Assembly (NCBI GenBank): GCA_964390695.1 | Contig: CAYMKI010000031.1 | Location: 1 to 25,901 of the forward strand | Length of the DNA stretch: 25,901 bases | Direction of reading: 5' to 3' | Origin: CAWACC01 sp964390695 | GTDB lineage: Bacteria > Chlamydiota > Chlamydiia > Chlamydiales > Parachlamydiaceae | In this document: in pieces, positions 15,696 through 22,966 of the stretch | Layout of the letters: the number at the start of each line of letters is the position of its first letter | How positions within the stretch are numbered: the stretch's first letter is position 1 | The notes under the pieces: model-generated | The model's database searches: none | The model's input: only the letters and a program-made list of their open reading frames with translations | What the model was told of the DNA's origin: nothing | Position numbers and translations under genes: made by a program

Positions 15696-18311
15696 ATGTT
15701 TGATAAGTTTACGAATCGAGCCAAGCAAGTTATAAAACTGGCCAAAAAAGAAGCTCAACGTTTGAATCATAATTATCTGGGTACGGAGCATGTCTTGTTG
15801 GGACTGTTGAAACTCGGACAGGGCGTGGCGGTGAATGTCCTGCGAAATCTAAATATCGATTTTGAAACCGTACGCAATGAGGTGGAAAAATTAGTCGGCT
15901 ACGGCCCCGAAATCCAAGTCTATGGAGACCCAGCTCTCACCGGCAAGGTCAAAAAAGTTTTCGAATACGCCAATGAAGAAGCCGCCAACCTCAACCACAA
16001 TTATGTGGGCACAGAACACTTGCTGCTGGGCCTGTTGCGCCAAACCGATGGAGTGGCGGCTCAAGTCCTCGAAAACCTCAATGTCAACCTGAAAGAAGTG
16101 CGCAAAGAGGTGTTAAAGGAACTAGAAACCTTTAACCTGCAGCTGCCTCCCATGGGAGGAGCTTTGCCTGGGCCTTCCGCACAACAACCCGGCTCCACTT
16201 CCTCTTCCCAGTCGAAACCTTACGAAAAGGCTTCCAATAGCGGCACCGACAAAATGCCCGCACTGAAAGCCTATGGACATGACCTCACCGAGATGGTGCG
16301 CGAATCGAAAATGGACCCGGTGATCGGTAGAAAAGAAGAGGTGGAACGCCTCATCTTGATCCTCTGCCGCCGCCGCAAGAACAACCCCGTTCTCGTAGGC
16401 GAGGCCGGAGTAGGAAAAACCGCCATCGTGGAAGGCTTGGCCCAGGCGATCGTAAAAGGTGAAGTCCCCGACAACCTCCGCAAAAAACGCTTGATTACCC
16501 TGGACCTGGCTTTGATGATCGCAGGTACCAAATACCGCGGACAATTCGAAGAGCGCATCAAAGCCGTCATGGATGAAATCAAAAAGAATGGCAACGTGCT
16601 GCTGTTCATCGACGAGCTGCATACGATTGTGGGAGCAGGGGCAGCTGAAGGCGCCATCGACGCCTCCAACATCCTTAAACCGGCCTTGTCGCGCAGCGAG
16701 ATCCAGTGTATCGGCGCAACCACCATCGATGAATATCGCAAACATATCGAAAAAGACGCCGCCCTGGAAAGGCGCTTCCAAAAAATCCTGGTAGCCCCTC
16801 CCAATGTGGAAGAGACGGTAGAAATCCTCTCGGGGTTAAAAACTAAATACGAAGAGCATCACAAGTGCATATACACGCCTTCCGCCCTGCGCGCTGCCGC
16901 AGAGCTTTCAGACCGTTATATCCCAGGGCGCTTCCTGCCGGATAAAGCGATCGACCTGCTAGATGAGGCCGGAGCTAAAATGCGCATCTCTATGATGAAC
17001 CAACCTCAAGACATCAGCTCCTACGAATCCCAGATCGAAGACACGCGAGTGGCTAAAGAAGAGGCGATCAGCAAGCAAGAATACGAAAAAGCGGCTAAAC
17101 TGCGCGACAAAGAAAAAAAATTGCGCGAGACTTTGCAGCAGGTGCGCACGCAGTGGGAGATCAATAAAGAAGAACACACTGTCATCGTCGAAGATGAAGA
17201 CGTGGCCAACATCATCTCTAAGCAGACGGGCATCCCCATCAACCGCCTGACGGAAGGCGAAACCCAAAAAGTGCTTAAGCTGGATGAAATCCTAAAAACC
17301 AATATTGTTGGCCAAGACGAGGCCTTAAAGACGGTATGCCGGGCAATCCGCAGAAGCCGCGCCGATATCAAAGACCCCAACCGTCCGATAGGCGCATTCC
17401 TCTTCCTGGGTCCTACCGGAGTGGGAAAAACTTTGCTGGCAAGGCTGTTGGCTATCAATATGTTCGGCGGGGAAGATGCCCTCATCCAAGTGGACATGTC
17501 AGAATATATGGAGAAATTCGCCGTAAGCCGTATGACAGGTTCTCCTCCCGGTTACGTCGGCCACGAAGAAGGCGGACAGCTCACCGAGCAGGTACGCCAA
17601 AGACCCTATTCGGTTGTACTGTTCGATGAGATTGAAAAGGCACACCCGGACGTCATGGACATCTTATTGCAAATCCTTGAAGAAGGACGCTTGACAGATT
17701 CGTTCGGACGCAAAATAGACTTTAAAAACACTATCGTGATCATGACCTCCAACTTGGGTGCAGACCTCATCCGCAAAAGCTCCGAAGTGGGCTTTATGGC
17801 GCAAGAGGGATCTATGGACTACGAACACATCAAAGAAAAAATCCTGGCAGCTGTCAAGAAGCATTTCAAACCGGAATTCCTGAACCGCCTGAACGATGTG
17901 GTCATCTTCAGGCCGCTCAACAAAGAAGCCTTGCTGCAAGTCATCGAAATCGAGCTGAAGAAAATTCTGGCCCGCCTCAGCAAGCGGCAAGTGTTTCTTA
18001 CGCTTGACGAATCCGCCAAAAACTTTTTGGTGGAAAAGGGCTTTCAACCCGAGATGGGCGCTCGCCCCTTGCGCAGGACCATAGAGCAAGACCTGGAAGA
18101 TCCGCTAGCCGAGAAGCTCTTAATGCATCCCAACGAAGGACGTCGGTGCTTGGTAACTGTCGAAGGAGACCACCTGGTTTTCAAGGATCAAGAGGTGTTC
18201 TTAATAGAAAAAAAAGACAAGGCCAAAGAAAAAGACACCGCTAAAGAGCTGGAAGACGAAAAATCCAAAGACAAGGACGAGCCTAAACAAAAAGCGTCCT
18301 CCAAGACCTGA
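15696..18311 (+). CDS. clpC: ATP-dependent Clp protease ATPase subunit ClpC
   Basis: Hsp100/AAA+ unfoldase that feeds substrates to the ClpP protease in protein quality control. The 871 residues show, in order: a double Clp N-domain (1-145, two NHNYxGTEHxLLGLL halves), a Ser/Pro linker, AAA-1 with Walker A GEAGVGKT (~235) and Walker B VLLFIDE, PGRFLPDKAIDLLDEAGA, a UVR-type middle domain (YEKAAKLRDKEKKLRE), AAA-2 with GPTGVGKT (~572) and VVLFDEIEKAHPDV, and the ClpB-D2 C-terminal domain with the sensor-2 arginines (GARPLRRTIEQDLEDPLAE). The last ~35 residues form an unusual Lys/Glu/Asp-rich tail (KDKAKEKDTAKELEDEKSKD). A TATAAT at 15611-15616 may belong to its promoter, but I see no good -35 and no CIRCE element. 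The N-terminus closely resembles what I recall of Chlamydia ClpC. Confidence 0.97.
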   Translation: MFDKFTNRAKQVIKLAKKEAQRLNHNYLGTEHVLLGLLKLGQGVAVNVLRNLNIDFETVRNEVEKLVGYGPEIQVYGDPALTGKVKKVFEYANEEAANLNHNYVGTEHLLLGLLRQTDGVAAQVLENLNVNLKEVRKEVLKELETFNLQLPPMGGALPGPSAQQPGSTSSSQSKPYEKASNSGTDKMPALKAYGHDLTEMVRESKMDPVIGRKEEVERLILILCRRRKNNPVLVGEAGVGKTAIVEGLAQAIVKGEVPDNLRKKRLITLDLALMIAGTKYRGQFEERIKAVMDEIKKNGNVLLFIDELHTIVGAGAAEGAIDASNILKPALSRSEIQCIGATTIDEYRKHIEKDAALERRFQKILVAPPNVEETVEILSGLKTKYEEHHKCIYTPSALRAAAELSDRYIPGRFLPDKAIDLLDEAGAKMRISMMNQPQDISSYESQIEDTRVAKEEAISKQEYEKAAKLRDKEKKLRETLQQVRTQWEINKEEHTVIVEDEDVANIISKQTGIPINRLTEGETQKVLKLDEILKTNIVGQDEALKTVCRAIRRSRADIKDPNRPIGAFLFLGPTGVGKTLLARLLAINMFGGEDALIQVDMSEYMEKFAVSRMTGSPPGYVGHEEGGQLTEQVRQRPYSVVLFDEIEKAHPDVMDILLQILEEGRLTDSFGRKIDFKNTIVIMTSNLGADLIRKSSEVGFMAQEGSMDYEHIKEKILAAVKKHFKPEFLNRLNDVVIFRPLNKEALLQVIEIELKKILARLSKRQVFLTLDESAKNFLVEKGFQPEMGARPLRRTIEQDLEDPLAEKLLMHPNEGRRCLVTVEGDHLVFKDQEVFLIEKKDKAKEKDTAKELEDEKSKDKDEPKQKASSKT

Positions 18312-18333
18312 TCAATCCAGGTGTAATCTATTC

Positions 18334-18356
18334 GAGGGGTGATCCATTCGCCCCTC
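18334..18356 (+). terminator. Hairpin after clpC
   Basis: GAGGGG (18334-18339) pairs with CCCCTC (18351-18356) across an 11-nt loop, 23 bases past the clpC stop. No T-run follows, so a processing or weak termination role is all that can be said. Confidence 0.35.
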
Positions 18357-18431
18357 AGGTATATGGGTGCTTATCAAAATCTATGCTGACAACGAAGTTA
18401 TGCGATATCCTCTAAAGAGATAGCAAAGAAT

Positions 18432-20504
18432 ATGGGTGGTCCCGTTAGATGGAGTCGAGACGTCATTTTAGCCCTTCCTTTTCTTATGTTCTTGAAGGCT
18501 TTTTTTGTTTTTTCTGAGGAAGTTCAGCCTTGTGTGCCTGTAAAGGAAGAACATCGCCCCCAAGCGGATTATACATTCATTTCAGGAAGTCAAGCCTCTC
18601 CCACTGAGGGATTGCATGTAGAAAATATCCACTATAAAGACCTGGCATCACCGGCTTTTACGAAAATCATTGATGCTTATGCTCGAAGAAGACTCCAGGA
18701 AATTGCAGATACTTATGCTGAATCATCACATGACGACAAAATTTACTTAGACTTAAAAAACTTGCGACAATCTAAACAGCTCGAAGATCATCTCATTAAA
18801 ATTTTAGAAAGCAACGACCTATCAGAAATGCAGCACATGCTGTCTATGCATTCAACATTACCATCGGATCCCTATTTTGCCCAGATCCTGTTCAGATACT
18901 GCCAAACAGAAAATATGGCTTCATTACTACTCAAATATGGGTTATCTTTAGACAGCATCACTCTGGACACATATCTAAATACTCTATGCAGACTACATAA
19001 AGACCATAAAAAGTTAATAGATTGGTATATAAGTAAGGGATTAGCCTTCTTCTTGGAATTCGATAGCTTCGATGGTTTTACCACCCTGGAATTCGCTGGC
19101 TGTGGGAAGGAATATGCAAAATATTCTTTGAGAGGGTATCCTCATTATCCGCATCTAAAAGCTGCTTGCCATAGGTTTGTACTCCAAGAGCTTAACTGGC
19201 ATGATCCGGCTATTTTGGAAGCGATTCTAAAACATTTTCCTGAACACCAAGACTATGAGGGCTTAGACCTCTTCTTGCAAGACATCGCAAATAAGATAAA
19301 AGCAAATCCCTGTTTCACAGCTTTGGATTTTGAGTCTATCTGCTTTAAAGCTGCACTGTATTGTATAGAATATAACCAATTCTCATGTTTTAAGGTATTA
19401 GGCAAAGCGTTTCCATGGAAGGCTTTATCACCTGAAAGACAACAATACCTACTGTCAAAGGCTAGACAAGTGGGGAGTATAGAAATCGAAGAGCTGATCC
19501 ACACTTTACATTTACCTGAACCTATCTCGACAAGCTCTTATCGAATGCCTAAGACTTGGACTAAAGCCGAAGCCGAACTCCACTACCCGGCTTTGAAAGG
19601 CTACACGCGATTTAGTAGAGCGTTAAGCCAATCACACCAAGATCTCTATGGAAGAGAGCAGGCGCAAGAGGCGTTTAGGCAATTTCAACAAACAAGCCTG
19701 CTGTTTACCCTATCCACACTGAACCTATGGAAGCCTATGTTAGCCCAAGAAGAGCAGCAAAGGTCTGTGTCAGCAATCTCCGCTAAAAAATTAAATGACC
19801 CCCAGAATGGGTCGCACGAGGGTTGCCCAGAGAAAGGCCGATCTGAAGGGGCAACGTGCTCCTGGATAAAAGACGATGTAGCGGGAAGTGCTGGGTCTCT
19901 GTCCACAGTGCCCTATTTCAGAGAGCTCTTAATTAGTTTAGGACTGAGACGCAGATTAACTGCCCTAGAGTGCCAATCCCCTGCCAGTTACAATTTTGGA
20001 GTGCCAAGAGACGATAGTATTCTGACATCTTTTGAAACGACTTACCAGGCATACGCCTCAAAAGCTAAGGATATGGAAACGTACCTAGGTGTAAATGGAC
20101 AGCTTTTCATCTTGAGCTCGGTGCAAACCGCTCCACCTAAAGACGATCGTTTAGGGCCTCATGTGCGATTTGTCAAAAATGAATACACTGAATTTTGGTA
20201 TGACGACGATCCGGTATTCATATTTGTCGCGCATGTCTTTGACAGGGTGGTCAGTCAATCTTTTTCCTCGGAAGTAGATCTTAAAAACGAAATAGCTAAA
20301 TTCCATTGGTTGATGGCTCATGTGTCTCCTTTCAAGAGAGGAAGCGCTTCGATAACAGAAATTTTGACAGATGCTCTGTGGATATACCACGGCTATGTCC
20401 CTCAACCCATCGAAAAAGGGCAAAGTTTAGACCTTGAAGCGCTCATTCGGCAGGATCTGGAATTATATCAGCAACTTTATCCTCAAGGAAAAAAATGCCT
20501 ATGA
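18432..20504 (+). CDS. Secreted candidate effector, 690 aa, unknown function
   Basis: Not recognised as a family. The N-terminus is signal-peptide-like: Arg/Arg then VILALPFLMFLKAFFVF, with possible cleavage near SEE (~29). Residues ~90-370 are helical; MASLLLKYGLSLDS recalls ankyrin-type packing without a clear repeat. Residues ~447-488 are encoded by a copy of an interspersed hairpin repeat also found upstream of transketolase, so part of the protein derives from non-coding repeat DNA. Near the C-terminus, AHVSPFKRGSAS (~629-640) loosely resembles the Fic motif HPFxxGNGR, but lacks the histidine at the HPF position and the GNGR, so Fic chemistry is not supported. The gene lies alone between clpC and a strong terminator at 20574-20600. 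Membrane or exported location is inference. Confidence 0.8.
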   Translation: MGGPVRWSRDVILALPFLMFLKAFFVFSEEVQPCVPVKEEHRPQADYTFISGSQASPTEGLHVENIHYKDLASPAFTKIIDAYARRRLQEIADTYAESSHDDKIYLDLKNLRQSKQLEDHLIKILESNDLSEMQHMLSMHSTLPSDPYFAQILFRYCQTENMASLLLKYGLSLDSITLDTYLNTLCRLHKDHKKLIDWYISKGLAFFLEFDSFDGFTTLEFAGCGKEYAKYSLRGYPHYPHLKAACHRFVLQELNWHDPAILEAILKHFPEHQDYEGLDLFLQDIANKIKANPCFTALDFESICFKAALYCIEYNQFSCFKVLGKAFPWKALSPERQQYLLSKARQVGSIEIEELIHTLHLPEPISTSSYRMPKTWTKAEAELHYPALKGYTRFSRALSQSHQDLYGREQAQEAFRQFQQTSLLFTLSTLNLWKPMLAQEEQQRSVSAISAKKLNDPQNGSHEGCPEKGRSEGATCSWIKDDVAGSAGSLSTVPYFRELLISLGLRRRLTALECQSPASYNFGVPRDDSILTSFETTYQAYASKAKDMETYLGVNGQLFILSSVQTAPPKDDRLGPHVRFVKNEYTEFWYDDDPVFIFVAHVFDRVVSQSFSSEVDLKNEIAKFHWLMAHVSPFKRGSASITEILTDALWIYHGYVPQPIEKGQSLDLEALIRQDLELYQQLYPQGKKCL
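19771..19893. repeat. Hairpin-rich interspersed repeat, copy B, inside a gene
   Basis: Homologous along its length to 8899-9020. The first hairpin is kept with changed bases (GACCC / GGGTC here, GCCCC / GGGGC there). Compared with copy A it has one extra base in the C-run near 19800, and it reads without stops as residues ~447-488 of the 690-aa protein. Confidence 0.65.
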
Positions 20505-20573
20505 AAACTTAACATACTCCAATCGCAGGACATTAAGCGTGCAATAAGAGGGACGGGATTGACTGGCAGCGCT

Positions 20574-20600
20574 AAAATTGTGCGCTTCGCGTACAATTTT
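20574..20600 (+). terminator. Intrinsic terminator of the 690-aa gene
   Basis: AAAATTGTGCG (20574-20584) pairs fully with CGTACAATTTT (20590-20600), counting one G-U pair, across the loop CTTCG. The trailing TTTT sits at the stem base and a T-rich stretch follows. It lies 70 bp after the stop codon. The symmetry could serve both strands. Confidence 0.6.
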
Positions 20601-20649
20601 ATGTTTTGCTTCTTGTCAAAGTCTTATTAATTCATGCTATTCGTGTCGT

Positions 20650-20698
20650 TCACTCAGCGCCTCCATGCCCTCTGTGGGCTCTATGAGCTCTGTGGTTG
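20650..20698. repeat. CTC/GTG-rich repeat remnant
   Basis: CACTCAGCGCCTCCATGCCC, then CTCTGTGGGC and CTCTGTGGTTGAA. It resembles the right-hand repeat of the GxxExxY gene (14067-14101) and the stretch at 258-286, with no GxxExxY gene nearby. Probably a degraded or solitary copy. Confidence 0.45.
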
Positions 20699-20786
20699 AA
20701 CTATTTACACACTTTTTACAGTGCTGAATAGTTACGTTTTTTTAGATTTGTTATACTCACATCAGTTGCATACTTTGTATCGTGAC

Positions 20787-20837
20787 ATTGTAAGCTCCGT
20801 TTTGTGGTAGAAGCAAACGAGCTTACAATTTTTTTTC
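20787..20837 (+). terminator. Strong orphan hairpin with T-run
   Basis: ATTGTAAGCT-C-CGTTT (20787-20802) pairs with AAACGAGCTTACAAT (20815-20829), with one bulged C, followed by eight or more T. No annotated gene ends nearby. A promoter-like pair TTGTTA (20748-20753) / TACTTT (20771-20776) sits directly upstream, so a very short RNA is possible, as is a relic terminator. Confidence 0.5.
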
Positions 20838-20956
20838 TCTTTTTTATTCAAATTTTTAAATCAGGTTGAACTTTCGAGAGACTTATCCTACAAGATCGGA
20901 CATATCCCACAAAGGCATCATAATTGTTAAATTTTAAATGATTTTTGAGGTGATAG

Positions 20957-20985
20957 TTGAGGTTTAATGGAATTTAATATATAGA
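20957..20985 (+). promoter_or_regulatory. Predicted promoter of paralogue 1
   Basis: -35 TTGAGG (20957-20962), a 17-bp spacer, -10 TATAGA (20980-20985). The same sequence recurs 1.7 kb on (TTGAGT at 22651, TATAAAGA at 22671) ahead of paralogue 2, with altered spacing. It would give a leader of about 260 nt. Confidence 0.3.
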
Positions 20986-21063
20986 AGATGGTAGTGTTTT
21001 TTTTTAATTGTGTATTAATCAGTTAATTAAGTACGATTGGTCATCGTTAGAATTTATTGATTG

Positions 21064-21100
21064 GGTTCTAGAGATTGCTAAGAGTAATCTCTAAAGAACC
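21064..21100 (+). other. Leader hairpin unique to paralogue 1
   Basis: GGTTCTAGAGATT (21064-21076) pairs with AATCTCTAAAGAACC (21086-21100), leaving a short bulge. No T-run follows. The matching region before paralogue 2 does not keep it. Confidence 0.35.
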
Positions 21101-21207
21101 TAGTTATCTACTTTATTCGATTTTAAATCTTTGAACATCAACCACAGCTTCCTTGAAAGCTACGGTGTGAAAGACCCTAAAGGTCGTAAATACTTAACAA
21201 GTTGCCG

Positions 21208-21225
21208 CTTTGCCATCATGCAAAG
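21208..21225 (+). promoter_or_regulatory. Conserved leader hairpin, paralogue 1
   Basis: CTTTGC-CATCAT-GCAAAG, 17 bases before the AGGAG Shine-Dalgarno (21243-21247). The same stem stands before paralogues 2 and 3; in copy 3 the loop has changed while the stem is intact. Confidence 0.45.
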
Positions 21226-21251
21226 GGCTTTAACTAAATAATAGGAGTCAT

Positions 21252-22367
21252 ATGAGCATACGGTCTAACACGGATTATAATCCCAATCAAACGCCTTACA
21301 TTATACCCGCACAACAAAACCAAGAGGCTGCCGAGCCCATGGACGTGGATGCTGGAAATGTCCCCGCCCCTCAAGCTCAAGCACACACAGTCCCTGCCCA
21401 CCCACAAGTGCAGATAATTAATCAACAAGCCGTACAAATGCTTCAGCCGCAGCTGACATAGCCTGAAGTGCAAGTACAGACGGTGCAACCTCAATTTAAT
21501 ATAGTGCCGCTGGCTTTGCACTTGCTTTCCTTTTGCTCTAGCCCTGTCGGCAACACTATAACCAATAATGATATAAATGCTCCAATACCAATTCTCGAGC
21601 AGATAACAACCCAGTTTACGAAAGAACATATCACCTTGCAACGTTTATCTCTTACCCTCGACATTTTGCGCGACATCGAAAATTACACTCCGCAAATGCC
21701 GACCACAACAGCGAATGTTTTAATGACAACATCCAGCACTTCCGCGCAAGTCGACGGAAAAGATACAAATTTAATATCCGAAACATCATATAAAGATGAT
21801 ATTGAGAAAATAGGAGAGTTGCTAGAGCAGGAATTCAAAGACAATCCAGAGGAATTAGCAAAACAGAAAGAATGGCTGAAATCCATCTTTAAATTAGACC
21901 CAAGCAAAGCTAAGGAAGAATTAGCTCGTTTGGAAAATCAGCAACTAGCTTTATTAACAAAAATGGATGTTGCCACAGAAAACACTACCTATACAGATCC
22001 TAATCCCGAACTGCCAACTGAAGAGAATATCAAGAATATGGTCAGATGTGTAACGTGGATCGTTTAACCTCGTGGCACAGAGAAGTATGTAATAGCGCCG
22101 TATTCTACAGTTATCCCAATTAAAAAATTGCACTGCATGAACTATCTGATTCATGAAACTGATAATGCAGCAACAAAGACTTTAAATGTGGTGGTAGATA
22201 ATTTTTTGTGTGAAATACCCTTCGAGGTCCAGGTTCCTAGATACCAAAAGTTTATAAATGTAGTTATCTTTGCATTGCCAAAGATAGATAAAACACAGGA
22301 ACAGCCAGTACAAGGCGTAAAATTGGTGCTTTATGCAATTGAAAACGTGTATAATACATACATCTAG
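21252..22367 (+). pseudogene. Paralogue 1 of the Q/P-rich family, two in-frame stops
   Basis: The frame stays aligned with paralogues 2 and 3 from ATG 21252 to TAG 22365-22367 (372 codons), but it is cut by TAG at 21459 (CAG in copy 3, CAC in copy 2) and TAA at 22065 (AAA in copies 2 and 3). No frameshift is present; just after the TAA one codon is missing relative to copy 2. It has the leader, Shine-Dalgarno and terminator of a working gene. The first 69 codons could still be translated as a Q/P-rich peptide identical to copy 2 except at one residue. A recent pseudogene is the simple reading; suppression or a sequencing error are alternatives. Function unknown, as for its siblings. Confidence 0.75.
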
Positions 22368-22428
22368 TCGTTAAAGCCCACAGCTGTGCTTACTACCAAG
22401 CGAGGCGCAATGCCTTGCCGGCATAACA

Positions 22429-22450
22429 CCCCAGGTATGACAACCTGGGG
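22429..22450 (+). terminator. Intrinsic terminator of paralogue 1
   Basis: A perfect 8-bp stem CCCCAGGT / ACCTGGGG with a 6-nt loop, followed by TCTCTATTTT. It is homologous to the terminator of paralogue 2. Confidence 0.75.
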
Positions 22451-22542
22451 TCTCTATTTTGTACCCAATTTATTATCCAATCCACATCAAAAGGATGCTC
22501 TTTAGAACCTAGGAACGCTACTAGAGCCGCTAGCGTGGCTTA

Positions 22543-22600
22543 AAACCCAACATACTTAAATTGCGCACTTATTGTAACGCGATTAGAGTATCTTGGGTTT
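22543..22600. other. 58-nt structured inverted repeat
   Basis: Nested pairs: AAACCCAA (22543-22550) with TTGGGTTT (22593-22600); ATACT (22552-22556) with AGTAT (22587-22591); TTGCG (22561-22565) with CGCGA (22578-22582, one G-U). The internal loops are symmetric. No T-run follows. It could be a structured RNA or the relic of a small element. Confidence 0.45.
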
Positions 22601-22922
22601 AAATGCGCAATAAGCGAATGTTCAGTTTTAAATAATTTTTGAGGTGATAGTTGAGTTTAATGGAATTTAATATAAAGATGGTGTTATTGTTTTTTTATTG
22701 TGTATTAATCTGTTAATTAAGTACACTTGCCATCGCTTGAATTTATTGGTTAGGCTGTGGATATAGCTTAAAGCATTCTTTAAAAAACTATACACAAACA
22801 AATTTTCAGGTTGTTTGGGTAAAAAGGCAATAGGATCGAATTTATGCCCTTAGCTATAGCTGCGCTTACTAAAAGCAAGCAAGAGAGAGTTTTGAAGTCG
22901 AAAATATCTTAACAATTTGCCG

Positions 22923-22940
22923 CTTTGCCATCATGCAAAG
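22923..22940 (+). promoter_or_regulatory. Conserved leader hairpin, paralogue 2
   Basis: CTTTGC-CATCAT-GCAAAG, identical to the copy before paralogue 1, followed by AGGAG at 22958-22962 and ATG 22967. Confidence 0.45.
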
Positions 22941-22966
22941 GGCTTTAACTAAATAATAGGAGTCAT

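Larger units (their letters stand above)
20505..21251. other. Long intergenic region before the paralogue array
   Basis: About 750 bp without a convincing gene. It holds the terminator 20574-20600, a CTC/GTG-rich repeat remnant (20650-20698), an orphan terminator-like hairpin (20787-20837), a predicted promoter (20957-20985), a 37-nt hairpin (21064-21100), a short open frame ending at 21240, and the conserved leader hairpin (21208-21225). From about 20944 onward it matches the DNA upstream of paralogue 2. Confidence 0.6.
22368..22966. other. Intergenic region, paralogue 1 to 2
   Basis: No gene seen. It holds the terminator 22429-22450, a structured inverted repeat (22543-22600), and from about 22640 a second copy of the promoter and leader DNA found upstream of paralogue 1, ending in the leader hairpin 22923-22940. 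Confidence 0.6.

Noticed and set aside
16122..16804. Long minus-strand open frames inside clpC
   Set aside because: They are shadows of the GC-richer clpC coding sequence; the plus strand has full ClpC homology.
18432..20504. Calling the 690-aa protein a Fic AMP-transferase
   Set aside because: The HPF histidine and the GNGR residues are absent.
21234..21641. Minus-strand open frame of 135 codons, with a near-copy at 22949-23236
   Set aside because: It lies opposite the near-identical Q/P-rich starts of paralogues 1 and 2. Its conservation follows from the DNA identity of those copies, and it has no ribosome binding site.
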